The notes: a model not told the origin generated them from the letters alone. Counted from the first letter of the stretch, positions 40,945 through 51,871 are shown. The stretch is 64,000 nucleotides of DNA from Rhizoctonia solani (GCF_016906535.1 NC_057374.1:62001-126000), one strand, 5' to 3'. Made by a program: numbers and translations.

Positions 40945-42285
40945 CTAGTACTTGGGCAATTTAGCATTTCCAGCTTGACTGTAAAACTGTGTCAGCATTG
41001 AGGGTTTGGCGCAAGGGTATCATTTTCACTCACGTCACGAGAAGAGGGAGTTCCGGTAGACTGGTAGGGCGATTCGCCCAAGCACTCGGCTACTGTTACC
41101 AGCTTGTAGCCCTTGGCCTTGATTTGCTGGATCGCATAGGGGATGACGTCCTCACTGGAAGAGATAGCGTTAGTTCCATACTCGACAACAAGACGATGTA
41201 CGCATTTAGCTTACATAGTGGGTTCTATAACGTCGAACATAGATTAGCAACTGGGAATAACATCCGAGGCAAAGACACGTACGCTTAGTCTCGTGATTGA
41301 GGGTCAAGATGCTATCAGGACCGGACATGATCAACTTGTTATATTGGCTCCTAGACTCGGAGGGCTAAACAGAACAGGTGAGCTCAAATCATTATATCCA
41401 TCGACGAGCATACATACCGAAACACCGGCGGCATCTCCGGAATCAAAGTCCCAATTCGCAACTATCGCCCAGCGTAAGGAAAATAACCAAATGTACAATA
41501 ATCAAACGTACCAGTCTGTCCGCGAGAGGCTGCAACCTCGAGAACGTCATCATCATAGTCGCCAAACGGTGGCCTGGGCGGAACGTTATGGTTCGGAAAA
41601 AAAGTGTCCTGACCAAAAGAGTTACTCACCGCACAAAGGCAGGGACGGCACCAGTAATCTTCTTGATCGCATCGTCGGTCCTAGAATTATCATGTCAGAA
41701 TATAAACCAAGGGAGAAAGCAAATATCTTCGACGTACTTGGAAAACTCGGATAGGAGCTCATCGCCCGAAAGAGTAGACAAGCGCTCGTGTCTCCAGGTG
41801 TGAGAAGCGACCTGGTGGCCTTTATCGTAGACATACTTGACGCGCTTGGCGTTGGCGTCGTCGTAAATGCATCCAACTATAACTCTTTTAGCTTATTCCA
41901 CATTACAAACGCATGTACACTCACAATTGGCACCGTTAAAGAAAAAGGTTCTGAAGCGATAATTGATTAGATCGAGGTAGGGACATCGCATAACCGATAC
42001 TTACCCCTTAGCACCGTTCTCATCTAGTAGGTCCACGAGCTCGTTTGTCCAAGTATAAGGGCCATCGTCGAAGCTATGATTTACCCGTAAGCAATATGAA
42101 GCTATGTCGGAGGCCTGTATGTGAGCCTACGTGAGTGCGACGGTATTGGGCACTGAGCACTTGGTGACAACGCTAGCACCAGCACGAGAGATGAGCCTTG
42201 GTGCTTCTACTGGGGCAGCCGAAACTTGAATAGCTCCACATAGGGCTACAGCAAGAGCGGCGACGCGAGCAATCGAGAAAGTCAT
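40945..42285 (-). CDS. secreted polysaccharide (chitin) deacetylase
   Basis: ATG at 42283-42285 opens a classic signal peptide (MTFSIARVAALAVALCGAIQ, cut near VSA-AP). NodB motifs in order: FDDGPYTWTNELVDLL (about 42030-42075), SHTWRHERLS (metal-binding His pair, about 41800), RPPFGDYDDDV (about 41560), WDFDSGD (about 41430) and LTLNHE (about 41305). About nine exons with short introns. The last, after GTPSSRD, ends KLPKY with TAG at 40945-40947. CE4 enzymes remove N-acetyl groups from chitin in the cell wall or outside the cell, which in fungi alters wall properties and helps hide chitin from host receptors. The set of metal ligands looks complete. There is no chitin-binding module and no GPI signal. 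Confidence 0.88.
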
Positions 42286-42379
42286 AGTCGAGTTAAATAT
42301 ATGAGAAATATCGATGTCTAAGTGTGTGCAAAGAAGAAACTGGAGGAAACTGATGGGGATGTGAACCACCAGAGTCGAG

Positions 42380-42387
42380 CTCTTATA
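42380..42387 (-). promoter_or_regulatory. TATA-like box of the deacetylase gene
   Basis: TATAAGAG on -, 95 bp upstream of the deacetylase ATG, is a suitable distance for a fungal core promoter. Confidence 0.45.
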
Positions 42388-43355
42388 TTATCCCCAGATT
42401 GGAGCCGCGCAGGCCGAAATGGAGCCGTTTACTCAGCCCCATGGCTATATGCCCATACGCGTGCCAAGCACCGATCAATAGAGTCAGCTTGGCGAGTTCA
42501 AATTTATGCCCTGCCACGCTCTATCTGAACCCATGTCCGTCTCGGAGGCTGTACGGCACTGACCCCATAATCGGCTGTGAGCTTGCAGCCCGAGTTCTCA
42601 CTGGACCGGATGAGGAGCAGTATTACATAATCCTATGACGGTGATATCCAGGAACGGCGACTTGTATCTCCAAGGATGCTGCATACGCTTGGTTGGATGG
42701 ATTTCTCCTGCAGTTTAGCTTCGTCTATTGCGTCGTTTATTTTTTTGTGAAAAACTATGAATAGTAGCAAAAATCAAGTATATTCAAGAGCGAGTACCAT
42801 CTCAAGGTGGGGACCGACGCTCCAGCAAGTCCGAAAGTTGGATAGGTCTAGGTGGGGCGGTGGTGGCGCTAAGAAGGATGAAATGACCGGTCCAGCTATC
42901 TCTAACTTCCCGAAGCACCGCCACCAACAGGAGCGACGAGCTCACAACTGGTACTGAGTACAAACTTATGTGCGTGTTCTCGGTCACAATTCTGCCCGTG
43001 GTGTGTTGGGCATCTAAATTATTTGCTTCACATGGATGCGTTCGATTTGATTGGGGCCTACACAACAATTCCACCTGTATCTAATTATTTTACGTAGCGA
43101 CCATCCACAATGATTTACGCATTCGAACATTGGCTTAACATATATACTTTTCGCAAATGAATCTGTGTATGATAGGGAAACCGAAGTTATATGTATCCGC
43201 TTACGTAAGGTACCGTGTCGTTTCCCTTCCGACCTCATCCCCACGTACAGTCGTCCAAGTCGAGTGCATACAAAAGGGGCATCTGAAACAAGAATAAACT
43301 ATACCTGTTGAAATGTTATGGGCACGAACATAAATGCAAAGTGAGAATTTCTACC
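42388..43355. other. intergenic region
   Basis: The spacer between the divergent deacetylase (-) and DUF4246 (+) genes, about 970 bp. No coding segment is supported. The open frames at 42399-42638 and 42757-42957 lack motifs. It should hold both promoters. Confidence 0.5.
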
Positions 43356-44738
43356 ATGGCGAACACACCTCTTAGCCACGACGAATTCCCGACGCAAGAC
43401 AACTCGGGCTCTGCAAGAAGCTCGACCAATTCCGTGTCCTCAGAAAATTCAAATTTTCTAATATCTTCTGAATATAACCAGCCATTGCCTGATCCATTTG
43501 ACTATCTCGGGGGTGCGGGATACGAAGGAGGACCTGTCGCAAAGCCGGTATAGTACCCTATTCCAATCTGAGTTTGGTGAGATTAACGTACTGTTTACAG
43601 CTCGTTGAGCTCGAGATGATGCGTCTTTCCGCAGAACTTCGTGGTCGACCGCATTGGTGGATTAAATACCGAAATAGATCGAATCTAGCTAAGTGGAAGC
43701 AAGAGGCAATCGCCCAGGCTGAGTACATGAAAGAAAGCCACATCGACTACGTACTCGAAGAGCTCGATGGCTATGCTAAACTACGCGACGAGGCAACTGG
43801 ATTAGAGGTAATTTGAATCTACGTTTATATGATCGACCTACACTGACCCGCCCAAGGTCGCATGTTACGACACAATCTGGCAGTCCGACACTCTCATCCC
43901 ACCTTCACTTAAGAACAGGTTGATAGATGGCGTAGCGAATCTCGAGAACGTATCCAAGTCAGAACAGGATTGGCCCCCTCGCTTAAATCGCCAAATCTTC
44001 AACCTTGTCAACCCATCACTCTATCCAATCGTCTATGGCCGCACCTTATCTTATCCTGAAGAGTCCGAGGACCGGGACCCGGCGACGCTGCAAGTTCACT
44101 TGAGACCTCCCCACTCATGGCCCGGTGAAGATGAATACTTTGTATCTAAACGTTTCCAGTGGTTGCCTACCGACTTTCAAGTCTCCGAGGATGGAAAGTC
44201 GGTCAAGAGTGTGTCATATATCAATAACATCCACCCCCTAAAACACCCCCAATTGTACAAGACGATTGAAGAGATCGTAGCGGCTTATATTCCACTATTC
44301 GAACGGGTCCTGACGGACGCTATCCCGGAGAACGATGTCATTCCCGAACGGACGGATAACGACTATTATTATGATGAGCATAACTATAGAACGCCTCCCA
44401 AGTTTGAGAGCTTTACCGACCCTTCCGACTATAACTGGGCGTACGAGGAATGGAAGAATGGTCGGCCTATTGTTTTGCCGTCCGTGCGAGAAGGAGGCTA
44501 TGAGCCCGGTCTCTTGGAGAAGAGAAACATCAAGTATACGCTTGGTGGACGAATTATTCAAGTTATTGTCAAGTTGACAAATATATATTGGTATATTATA
44601 TATTATTTTTGCTCTACCTTTACCCATACTAAATCTCAAGAGTATCCTCCCAGACTCCAGATAGGCCCCAGTGTGGTGGTCGCTTATGGCGCGTTGAAGG
44701 GATGAAGAACGAAGCGATCGCAGTATGCGGCTTTTACT
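43356..44738 (+). pseudogene. DUF4246 gene, 5' part, interrupted by a LINE
   Basis: ATG at 43356 (MANTPLSHDEF). Exons are 43356-43547, 43601-43807 and 43857 to about 44588, plus a short exon from about 44640. Family signatures: MMRLSAELRGRPHWWIKYRN, WQSDTLIPPSLKNRL, LVNPSLYPIVYGRT, RFQWLPTDF, and GRIIQVIVKLTN, then WRVEGMKNEAIAVCGFY at 44690-44737. There the gene stops being DUF4246 and enters the LINE tail. The matching remainder starts at 51250. DUF4246 proteins are common in fungi and have a 2-oxoglutarate-oxygenase-like core. Their function is not established. The splice into the last short exon was not fully resolved. Confidence 0.85.
44727..44738. repeat. 12-bp target-site duplication, left copy
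   Basis: GCGGCTTTTACT directly precedes the T-run that is the LINE poly(A) tail read on +. The same 12 bases occur at 51250-51261 on the other side of the element. The last T cannot be told from the tail. Confidence 0.9.
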
Positions 44739-45091
44739 TTTTTTTTGGTATCCATGATTTATTGTCTTTTACCTACGGTATGTAAGACATAACTCAAATA
44801 AAAGGAAACAGTGTGATGTCATCAAAGCCCGACGGACGAGCCCGAGCCCCCCCGCTGTCCACCGCGCCCACGCAGTGTTTTTGAGACGCACCCCACACCG
44901 TCCCATACATATAGTCCCTGTATCTGCTCCTATGATCGGCGCCAAAAGGCGGTGTCACGTCCAAAGTGAAGAGAGAGCGAAAAAAAAGAAAGAGAGAAAG
45001 GTACAAAAAAGAAATAAAATAAAATAAAAGGAAACCGGTCCACCTCCTTCACCTACACAGACCCTCCGTCCTAACCTCGCCTCATCTCCTC

Positions 45092-48000
45092 TCAGCCCCG
45101 TGCGGTACCTGCTCCCCCGGACAGGCCCCGAACTTTGCGTAAATATTCCATTAGGTGTTTCGTATGTTCCCCCGGCTTCAACAGTAGGTTAACGGATCGC
45201 AAGGCGGCCCCCATCGCCTGGTCTCGTTCTCGTCTGTAGCCTTCGGTGGCTTTGCAGCCAATCAACAAATGGAAAACATTTTCGTTCTGGGATTCGCAAT
45301 GTGGGCATCTTGGTGAGTCGGCGAGTGTAGTGCGGAAGAGATATGTCGATGTTGGATAATGGCCGGTCCTAAGTTGCGTGAGCGTTGCATATTCCATTCT
45401 CGTGAGCGAGTCCGCCGCTTTCTTGAAGTTCATTGACGGGTATGTGTCGTCTATAAGTCGTAGCGCCTGTGTTCGCCTCGGATTCCCCTCGTCCTCAATC
45501 CAGTCCGCCCATTCTCCCTCCATCCTCGCCTTGCGTTCTCGTTTCGCCGCTGTGGGGTTCACCGGGATCGCTTTCTTCAGTGGTCCTGGAAGGAGGGTGT
45601 TAGTGTCGTTACCCGGTGTTGCGGCGAGTTTCGCCTCCACGTCCGCTCTCTCGTTCCCATCCACCCCTTTGTGCCCCGGAATCCATCTCGCCTCGAGTTT
45701 CACCCCTGGGTTGGCCTCCCGCGCCAGTCGAATACCCTTGTCCATGTGAGCATACAGGTAGCCAAGCTTGTCTGTGTGTCCCGCTTTAAGTGTGAGCAGT
45801 ACCGCTTGGTTATCAATGAAGAAAATCGCCTCTCCGGCTCCTCTCTCGCGTGCCAGCAATTCTAGGCCCAAAATGAGCCCAACAACCTCTGCCTCGTACA
45901 CCTCATGCTCTCTGTCCGATCCAACATATTTCCTCGCAACCACCTCCTCCTTTCCTTTGCGTATGAGCACCGCCGCAGCTCCCACATTACCTCCAACCAT
46001 CGATCCGTCTGAAAAGATCTTTACCGTAGGTTTGAGTGTCGACTCGTCTGCAATGGCCTCATCCGTCCCCCCTGGCGCGACGTAGGGATTGAGCAGCTTG
46101 AGGGCCGGGGGTAGGGTGTTGAATCGAGGGTTGGTCGCGTAATTGGCCGGGTTGACTCCTGTGTTGACTAGCAGTTTCCGGATTGTCGAGTGGTGAGTCT
46201 TGGATTTTTTGAGCGTTTTTGTTTTGGCGTTGATCTTGGCTCGTAGTGGGTGAGTCGAGGGAATGCCCGCGAGTCGGACCGCGGCTTGGTGGCTTGCCCT
46301 CCGTAGCTCGAGCTTGATGGGAAAAATACCCGCATGTGCTAGCACTGTGTCGGTAGGTGCGGTGCGGAGGGCTCCGGTGATCGCAAGGGCCACGATTCTT
46401 TGTGCGGACTGCAGGTGTTTAGTAAATCCTACCGCTCCCGTTCTCTTTTTGCCTTGTCCTTTTTTCCCTGTAGGCTCCCACCAAATATCAGCAGCATATG
46501 TCACTTTCGCGATAAAAACACTGTCATGTAGTCTCCTCGCAGACGAGGGTTTGAGGCCATTTCGGACGTGACATACCCTTTTAACCATGTGTGCCCATTT
46601 CGTGGCCTTCCTCAATACCGCCGAGCGTTGCTCTCCCCAGGTGAGTTTAGCGTCGAAAATAACCCCTAAAAATTTGTGGGACGGCTCGGGTTTGACCTCA
46701 ACTCCCCCGATAGTGACTGGGCGGGGATCCACCCGGAGGTAACGGTTGAATTGAACAAGCGCGGTTTTTTCCAGAGCGAAGTCCAAGGTGTGTGTTCGAG
46801 CCCATTCGAGAGCGCCACCTTTCCTTTCCATCATCCTTTTCAGCTTCGCATTTGCCTGTGTGAAATCAACGCCCTCTGCCAAGAAGGCAACGTCATCAAT
46901 ATATCCTACTGCCAGTTCACCTCTGGTGCTTCGGGCTACCTTAATTAGGTCACTGTTGTATATGAGGTAGAAAATGCACGAGAGCGGGCATCCTTGGTCA
47001 ATCCCATGTCGGATTTCAAACGGCTCGGATTCGAAGTCATCGAATTTCATAGTCGTTCCTCTTCCCTCCAGTTTCCTAGTGGTCCAGTTGACTATAGCCG
47101 AGGGGATGCCGAGCTTCCGCATGTTATGTGTGAGCATGGCAGGGCTTGCGTTGGGAAAGGCCCCGGTTACGTCAAGGAAAAGCCCCGCGACCACTTTCTT
47201 CCTTCTCCACGCATCCTTGACGAATTTGTGGAGGAGGTGCATCGAGTCGGTGGTCGTGCGGCCGGCGCGGCCCCCGAAGTGATGTGCCGGGAGTAGGTCT
47301 TGGGTTTCAACTATGGTGTTCAGACGGTTAGCAACGCAGGCGGAGAGGATTTTTGATATGACATTGAGAAGGGCAATGGGTCTGTACGCCTTGGTGACCG
47401 TGTAGTCCGGGCGCCCTGGTTTTTGAAGGACCGTTGTGGCGGATTTCTTCCATGTTTCGGGGTAATATTTGAGACGGAACGTGGCTCGGTAGATTGGGAG
47501 CAGGTGCGGGACAAGGGCTGCGGCGTTGTTGACAAACACGCAGTTCGGGATGCCGTCTGGACCGGGGGCTTTGTTGGGTTTCAGCTCCCGTATAACCTTG
47601 AAGATCTCCTTTTCGGTGATTGGTCGGAATTCCTCGATTTCATCTGGGTACGCGTGGGTTGGGACGTCGATCGGTGGCGGTGTCGGGAAGAAGGTTTGAT
47701 AGAGTGCCGCGCTCTTTTCCTCATTGGTCGAGAATAGGGTTGTTGAGCCGTTCGGAGCCGTGGCGCGCAGAGTCGGAATTCGCGCGTTGCCGGCATTTTC
47801 TTCTTGACCTCTCATCCACTTGTATGCGTTCCATAGGGCTTTGGCTTCTGCCGTGTTAATAAAGTCATTCCAGCACTTAGCTTTGGCGTTCTCGAGTGCA
47901 AGTTTGTATAGCTTTGACGCTAATTCGAGCTCTTGATGGATCGGGTCCTTGGGTGTGTCCTCCCGGCGGCTGGCTTGATACCCTAGGTTGAATCTTCGGG

Positions 48001-49009
48001 CCCTGAGCTCGGAGAGCTCCTTGGTCCACCATCGTTTGCAGTATGAGGTGATTCTTGCATATGGGACTACGGCTTCTATTGTGTCTAGTATGGCCTTGGT
48101 TAGTGCATCGAGGCGTGCGTCAAACTCAGCTATGGTCTCTATAACTTCCGTCGAGAGCATCTTCAACTTCTCTGTGAGTAATTTATCGAACTTCTCCCAG
48201 TCAGTGTTGGTGAAGGATCGTCTGAGTGTTTCTTTGGCCTTCTCGAGGGTGAGGTCAAGCTTCGTGACAATGGGGAAATGATCGGTTGATACCGGTCGGC
48301 GGTCCGGGTAAGCTTCGCATTCAATAAGGTGGTCGTATAGGGAATCTGAAACAAAAACATTATCTAGGCGGGATAGCTTTTTTGATACTAAATGTTTATG
48401 TGTCGGGGTGAATTTTGGCAGCGCCATCTTGAGCAAGCGTTCTTCCACGAGTTGAACTAGCGGTTCGGCGGCTTCTACATATTTGTCGGTGAGCAGGTGC
48501 TCGTTTCTCGGGTCGTCCCAGGCTGGGTGGTGGCGATTGAAGTCCCCCAGTAGGATCGTCGAGGTATTTCGTGGCATGTCACGTAGGTGCGCGTCAAGTA
48601 TTAGTAGGGTATCGTCGTGTTCGCAATCATTATAGACATTAATAATTTGTACATTACCGACTTGCGATTTAAATTCGACAATAGTGACGTCAGGGGAGGA
48701 AATCTCCACCCTCTTCCAGCAATTAGTCGAAATTTTCTTGCTGACCAGCAGTAGCGAGCGGGATCGGTTCTGATTGTCTTTTAGATGGTTAGTAGGTAAA
48801 ACAGTCTCCCACATGTGCGTGATACTAATGGGATTTTTGTTTCTCGCAATCGGCGGTTCTTGAATTGCTATCACGTCCCAGTCGGATGGCGATAATTTAT
48901 TAATTATGTCGTCAATGGCATGTTTCGAAGTGTTCGCGTTGATTTGATAAATGTTGATATTGGCCCGGGGATCTACATTCGATGCGTTGGTAGGTCGTAA
49001 TCTAGACAT
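45092..49009 (-). CDS. LINE ORF2: endonuclease, reverse transcriptase and RNase H
   Basis: 1305 residues. The N-terminal apurinic-like endonuclease has INIYQINANTSKHAI, DVIAIQEPP and LLGDFNRHHPAW (about 48550). The reverse transcriptase has YRPIALLNVISKILS, QGCPLSCIFYLIYNSD and the catalytic YIDD box (46892-46903). The RNase H domain has IFSDGSMVGG, a Glu in EVYEAEVVGL, FIDNQAVL and the ending WIPGHKGVDGNERAD. A C-terminal Cys/His cluster (CPHC...HLLIGC, about 45270) follows. The protein nicks the target DNA and primes reverse transcription of the element RNA there. All catalytic acids that I can check are present. The start codon overlaps the ORF1 stop by 8 nt. Confidence 0.95.
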   Translation of the reverse strand: MSRLRPTNASNVDPRANINIYQINANTSKHAIDDIINKLSPSDWDVIAIQEPPIARNKNPISITHMWETVLPTNHLKDNQNRSRSLLLVSKKISTNCWKRVEISSPDVTIVEFKSQVGNVQIINVYNDCEHDDTLLILDAHLRDMPRNTSTILLGDFNRHHPAWDDPRNEHLLTDKYVEAAEPLVQLVEERLLKMALPKFTPTHKHLVSKKLSRLDNVFVSDSLYDHLIECEAYPDRRPVSTDHFPIVTKLDLTLEKAKETLRRSFTNTDWEKFDKLLTEKLKMLSTEVIETIAEFDARLDALTKAILDTIEAVVPYARITSYCKRWWTKELSELRARRFNLGYQASRREDTPKDPIHQELELASKLYKLALENAKAKCWNDFINTAEAKALWNAYKWMRGQEENAGNARIPTLRATAPNGSTTLFSTNEEKSAALYQTFFPTPPPIDVPTHAYPDEIEEFRPITEKEIFKVIRELKPNKAPGPDGIPNCVFVNNAAALVPHLLPIYRATFRLKYYPETWKKSATTVLQKPGRPDYTVTKAYRPIALLNVISKILSACVANRLNTIVETQDLLPAHHFGGRAGRTTTDSMHLLHKFVKDAWRRKKVVAGLFLDVTGAFPNASPAMLTHNMRKLGIPSAIVNWTTRKLEGRGTTMKFDDFESEPFEIRHGIDQGCPLSCIFYLIYNSDLIKVARSTRGELAVGYIDDVAFLAEGVDFTQANAKLKRMMERKGGALEWARTHTLDFALEKTALVQFNRYLRVDPRPVTIGGVEVKPEPSHKFLGVIFDAKLTWGEQRSAVLRKATKWAHMVKRVCHVRNGLKPSSARRLHDSVFIAKVTYAADIWWEPTGKKGQGKKRTGAVGFTKHLQSAQRIVALAITGALRTAPTDTVLAHAGIFPIKLELRRASHQAAVRLAGIPSTHPLRAKINAKTKTLKKSKTHHSTIRKLLVNTGVNPANYATNPRFNTLPPALKLLNPYVAPGGTDEAIADESTLKPTVKIFSDGSMVGGNVGAAAVLIRKGKEEVVARKYVGSDREHEVYEAEVVGLILGLELLARERGAGEAIFFIDNQAVLLTLKAGHTDKLGYLYAHMDKGIRLAREANPGVKLEARWIPGHKGVDGNERADVEAKLAATPGNDTNTLLPGPLKKAIPVNPTAAKRERKARMEGEWADWIEDEGNPRRTQALRLIDDTYPSMNFKKAADSLTRMEYATLTQLRTGHYPTSTYLFRTTLADSPRCPHCESQNENVFHLLIGCKATEGYRRERDQAMGAALRSVNLLLKPGEHTKHLMEYLRKVRGLSGGAGTARG

Positions 49010-51074
49010 TCGTAGATTCTACGGCGGGGTCGGCCAGGGGAGCTGGGGCGACGTCAGTAATTAGCATCGTGGGGATAGGGTCAGTCTCATTAGTAGGTGG
49101 GCCAGGGATGATGGGACGGCAAGGTGAGTAACGCGGGGGAATGGGTGAAGTGAAAGGGAGCGTAGTCTGGATCAAATTGGTAGGTGTGCTCGGTCGGGCA
49201 TGTCCCGAAGCTCGACTGCCAGGGCGATTGACCGGCGACCGGGTGCCTGTCGAGGAAGCGGTAGCGGCCCTAGGTCGTCTCCCGCCGTTTTTCCGTCCAT
49301 TCTGTCGAATAAAGTCGGTGATGGGTGCGGAGCGGCGAGTCTGGGTGGGTCGTTTCGACGAGTTGGAGGCCGGGGCCCAGGTCCATTGCTCATCCGTAAC
49401 ATAATATTTGTAGTGTCGGTCGGCTGTGTGCATAGAACGTGAGTTATTAGGAATAAAATACTTAGGACAGTTGTCGCGGTCCCAAGTGGCGTGACCAGCC
49501 TCGTTGCAGGTGACGCAGTGAGGGTTCGCTGTCCTGTTGCATTTGTCAGTTCGGTGATTCTGGGCGCATGTACCACACGTTTCGTGATGTTGTGGGCATT
49601 CAGCCGATTTGTGACCTGGTCTTTGACATTTGAAGCAGCGGAAGCCGTCGGTGTTGTACTTGGACGAGTGCACGAATTCGTGCTCAATGAGTCTCGGTTC
49701 TTTAATGAAGGCATTAGCTGATGATTTAGTGCGGAACTCAGCTACTATATGCGCGTGTCGCTGGTCGGGGGATCGTCGTGCGGGGTTTTTGATCCATTTG
49801 AGTCCAACCAGCTCTCCCTCCACTAGTCCATTGTCTTTCTCGATACGTCTTGGTAGCTCGGGGTCGCCCAGGTTTGTGTTGGTCGAGACCTTCTCGATGA
49901 CTACCTTGTATTTACGTGGGATGATTTTCGTAGTGATGCCGAGAACCTCCGCGAAGCGTTCCGCAATGTCGGGTTGGTCTAAGAATTTCTTCGATTTGAT
50001 CGAGTTCATTAAGATGAGTACTCCTCCTCTCGGCAGCTTGGTGACCTTGTCGCAACGGAGGACGCCAACTTCCTCGATGTTGTAGAGAGATTCGGCGGTT
50101 AGGTCTCGAAGCGACTTGTCGATTTTCTCCGTTAGTTCTTTTTCGGTGAGGTCGGTGTTGCCGTTCGCTCCTACATCATCTGCGTCGAGCATGAGCTGAC
50201 GGTCCCTCTTCTCTTCACTGCCCCTCAAGCGGTCGAGGGCTTGCTGTTGTTGGATATCCCTCTCAGGTTGAGAAACCGAAGGGGGTAGTGCCGCAGCGTC
50301 TGCATAGGAGCGTGGGGGAGGGCCGGGGTAGGGGTAGTGGTTCGGGTCTCCCGCCGTGTTAGTGTATAGAGGGTTAAACGGGTAGGGATTACCCATTGGG
50401 CCAAGGGAGTTAGCGATATCTTCCCTTGCCAACTGCCTATCCATTATCATTTCATCTGCCGCTCTCTCAATCGCGTCCTTCAACTGCCCCATCTTCCCCT
50501 TAGTCTCTTCATTTTTGTCTTCTACCGCCAACTGTAGCTTGGACACTGTCTCCTTGAGAGACGTCAGATCTTCTGTAGCCTTGAGCCAGATATTCTTCGC
50601 CTCGATTACTCGAGAGATTTCCTCCGCCAATGCGATTTTGGCTTTATCGAGACTCTGGCGCACCTCTTCTGTCTCCATTTCAGCCTTTGCTTTTCCTATT
50701 TCCTGAGCTCGCTTGACTTCTTCCATCACGAGTGTGACTGTTTGTTGTGCTATGAATTCGGTTGTGTACTTCTGACCTACGAGAGCCAGAGCGCGGACTC
50801 TGGCCCGGAGGGTGTCCTCTGTAAGTTTGGTATCGCTTGCCGTGTTGAGGAGGGCGACCGAGATTAAGTCGAAGGTAACTCGAGAATCCTTGTCGAGGAT
50901 GCCTTCCGATTCGAGGTATGTTTCAGCATTTGCAGGTTCGATTTTCACCATTTGGGCTGTTGCGGGTTGCGGTTGTGCCGTGTTGATGGATGTAGTATTG
51001 AGAGGCGAGAGACTCGGTTTCCGAGCGACAGCTCCTGTGTTCGGGGGTTTGCGACCTTGCGAGGACGCAGACAT
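49002..51074 (-). CDS. LINE ORF1: gag-like nucleic-acid-binding protein
   Basis: 690 residues. A helical, coiled-coil-like region occupies roughly residues 110-230 (many Glu, Lys and Ala, such as VMEEVKRAQEIGKAKAEM). A linker with Pro/Tyr-rich text follows, then a folded RNA-binding-like segment (VGVLRCDKVTKLPRGGVLIL). Next is a zinc-knuckle cluster CFKCQRPGHKSAEC, CGTCAQNHRTDKC and CVTCNEAGHATWDRDNC (about 49460-49640). The tail is basic and Pro/Ser-rich. ORF1 proteins coat the element RNA. No stop or frame break. Confidence 0.92.
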   Translation of the reverse strand: MSASSQGRKPPNTGAVARKPSLSPLNTTSINTAQPQPATAQMVKIEPANAETYLESEGILDKDSRVTFDLISVALLNTASDTKLTEDTLRARVRALALVGQKYTTEFIAQQTVTLVMEEVKRAQEIGKAKAEMETEEVRQSLDKAKIALAEEISRVIEAKNIWLKATEDLTSLKETVSKLQLAVEDKNEETKGKMGQLKDAIERAADEMIMDRQLAREDIANSLGPMGNPYPFNPLYTNTAGDPNHYPYPGPPPRSYADAAALPPSVSQPERDIQQQQALDRLRGSEEKRDRQLMLDADDVGANGNTDLTEKELTEKIDKSLRDLTAESLYNIEEVGVLRCDKVTKLPRGGVLILMNSIKSKKFLDQPDIAERFAEVLGITTKIIPRKYKVVIEKVSTNTNLGDPELPRRIEKDNGLVEGELVGLKWIKNPARRSPDQRHAHIVAEFRTKSSANAFIKEPRLIEHEFVHSSKYNTDGFRCFKCQRPGHKSAECPQHHETCGTCAQNHRTDKCNRTANPHCVTCNEAGHATWDRDNCPKYFIPNNSRSMHTADRHYKYYVTDEQWTWAPASNSSKRPTQTRRSAPITDFIRQNGRKNGGRRPRAATASSTGTRSPVNRPGSRASGHARPSTPTNLIQTTLPFTSPIPPRYSPCRPIIPGPPTNETDPIPTMLITDVAPAPLADPAVESTNV

Positions 51075-51249
51075 GGAAAAACGTGGTAAGCGTGAGGAGA
51101 AAGAGAGCCTAGAAGCCAGATTTCGTGTATTGTTATCAGAGAAAAGCTAGAAAAGACACAGAAAGACGACGAAAACGACGAGGAAAAAAGGCCAGCGGAG
51201 CAGGTATGCCTAAATTGCAAATTGTCGCTGGTGGTGGTCGTCCTGATCC

Positions 51250-51261
51250 GCGGCTTTTACT
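51250..51261. repeat. 12-bp target-site duplication, right copy
   Basis: Identical to 44727-44738. It is followed at once by the rest of the interrupted DUF4246 exon (YYDEENVSEGRLLF). Confidence 0.9.
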
Positions 51262-51871
51262 ACTACGACGAAGAGAATGTTTCCGAAGGTCGCTTATTGT
51301 TCCGTGCCGCTGTGGAAGGTCCCCGATCATATGAATCAGGCGATTCGAGAGGATGCAAATTAGCATGGGGAATTGGCAAGTCCGTGACCTACTTTATTCT
51401 CACCCCCACCTGCGACCCCCATAAAACTAACGCCGCGGACCTAGTGGAGATCCATGCGTAAACGAACTTGGATCGACCAGTACGCCTCAAGATAGATGCA
51501 TAGCATTCATAAACGTCTACCAACACCGTATATCCCCGTTCGAGCTCGTTGACAAGTCCAAGTCCGGGTACAGAAAAATGATGATTCTGTTCTTGGTCGA
51601 CCCTGCTGTCCATAGACCGTCTACGAGTACGGTACCGCCTCAACAGGCAGAATGGCGCGCTTCGGGCATCAACGCTAATCCGGTTCTCAGAGCGGCGTTT
51701 GACAAGTTGCCGCCTGAAATTATTGATCATATCAACTCGATGGTTGAAGGTGGTATGACTCGCGAGGAAGCTGATGATTATAGACTAAAGTTGATAGATG
51801 AACACACAGCGTTTGTGGAGAAGAATGAGCGGGAGTTTTTCATGGCTAGTTTTGATTTTGACGATAGTTAG
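51250..51871 (+). pseudogene. DUF4246 gene, 3' part, after the LINE
   Basis: The frame continues from the point of insertion with GFYYYDEENVSEGRLLFRAA. A GT-AG intron (about 51384-51448) joins AWGIGN to GDPCVNELGSTSTPQDRC. Then comes VYQHRISPFELVDKSKSGYR and LFLVDPAVHRPS, the standard C-terminal signature of the family. The tail EKNEREFFMASFDFDDS ends at 51871. Apart from the LINE I see no damage, so the gene was probably sound until the insertion. Confidence 0.88.

Larger units (their letters stand above)
44739..51249 (-). mobile_element. full-length LINE (APE-RT-RNase H, Tad1/I-like)
   Basis: A 6.5-kb non-LTR retrotransposon on -. It has a 5' UTR of about 175 bp (51075-51249), ORF1 (51074-49002), ORF2 (49009-45092), a 3' UTR of about 350 bp and a poly(A) tail seen as eight T at 44739-44746. 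It is bounded by 12-bp direct repeats and lies inside a DUF4246 exon. The LINE has no LTRs and is not a virus. Both ORFs are uninterrupted and the flanking duplication is perfect, so the insertion appears recent. APE plus RT plus RNase H is the plan of the fungal Tad1 and related I-type clades; exact clade needs a tree. Confidence 0.95.

Noticed and set aside
47423..47737. Several 80-120 residue frames on + across the LINE.
   Set aside because: All are antisense shadows of ORF1 or ORF2, which carry clear catalytic motifs.
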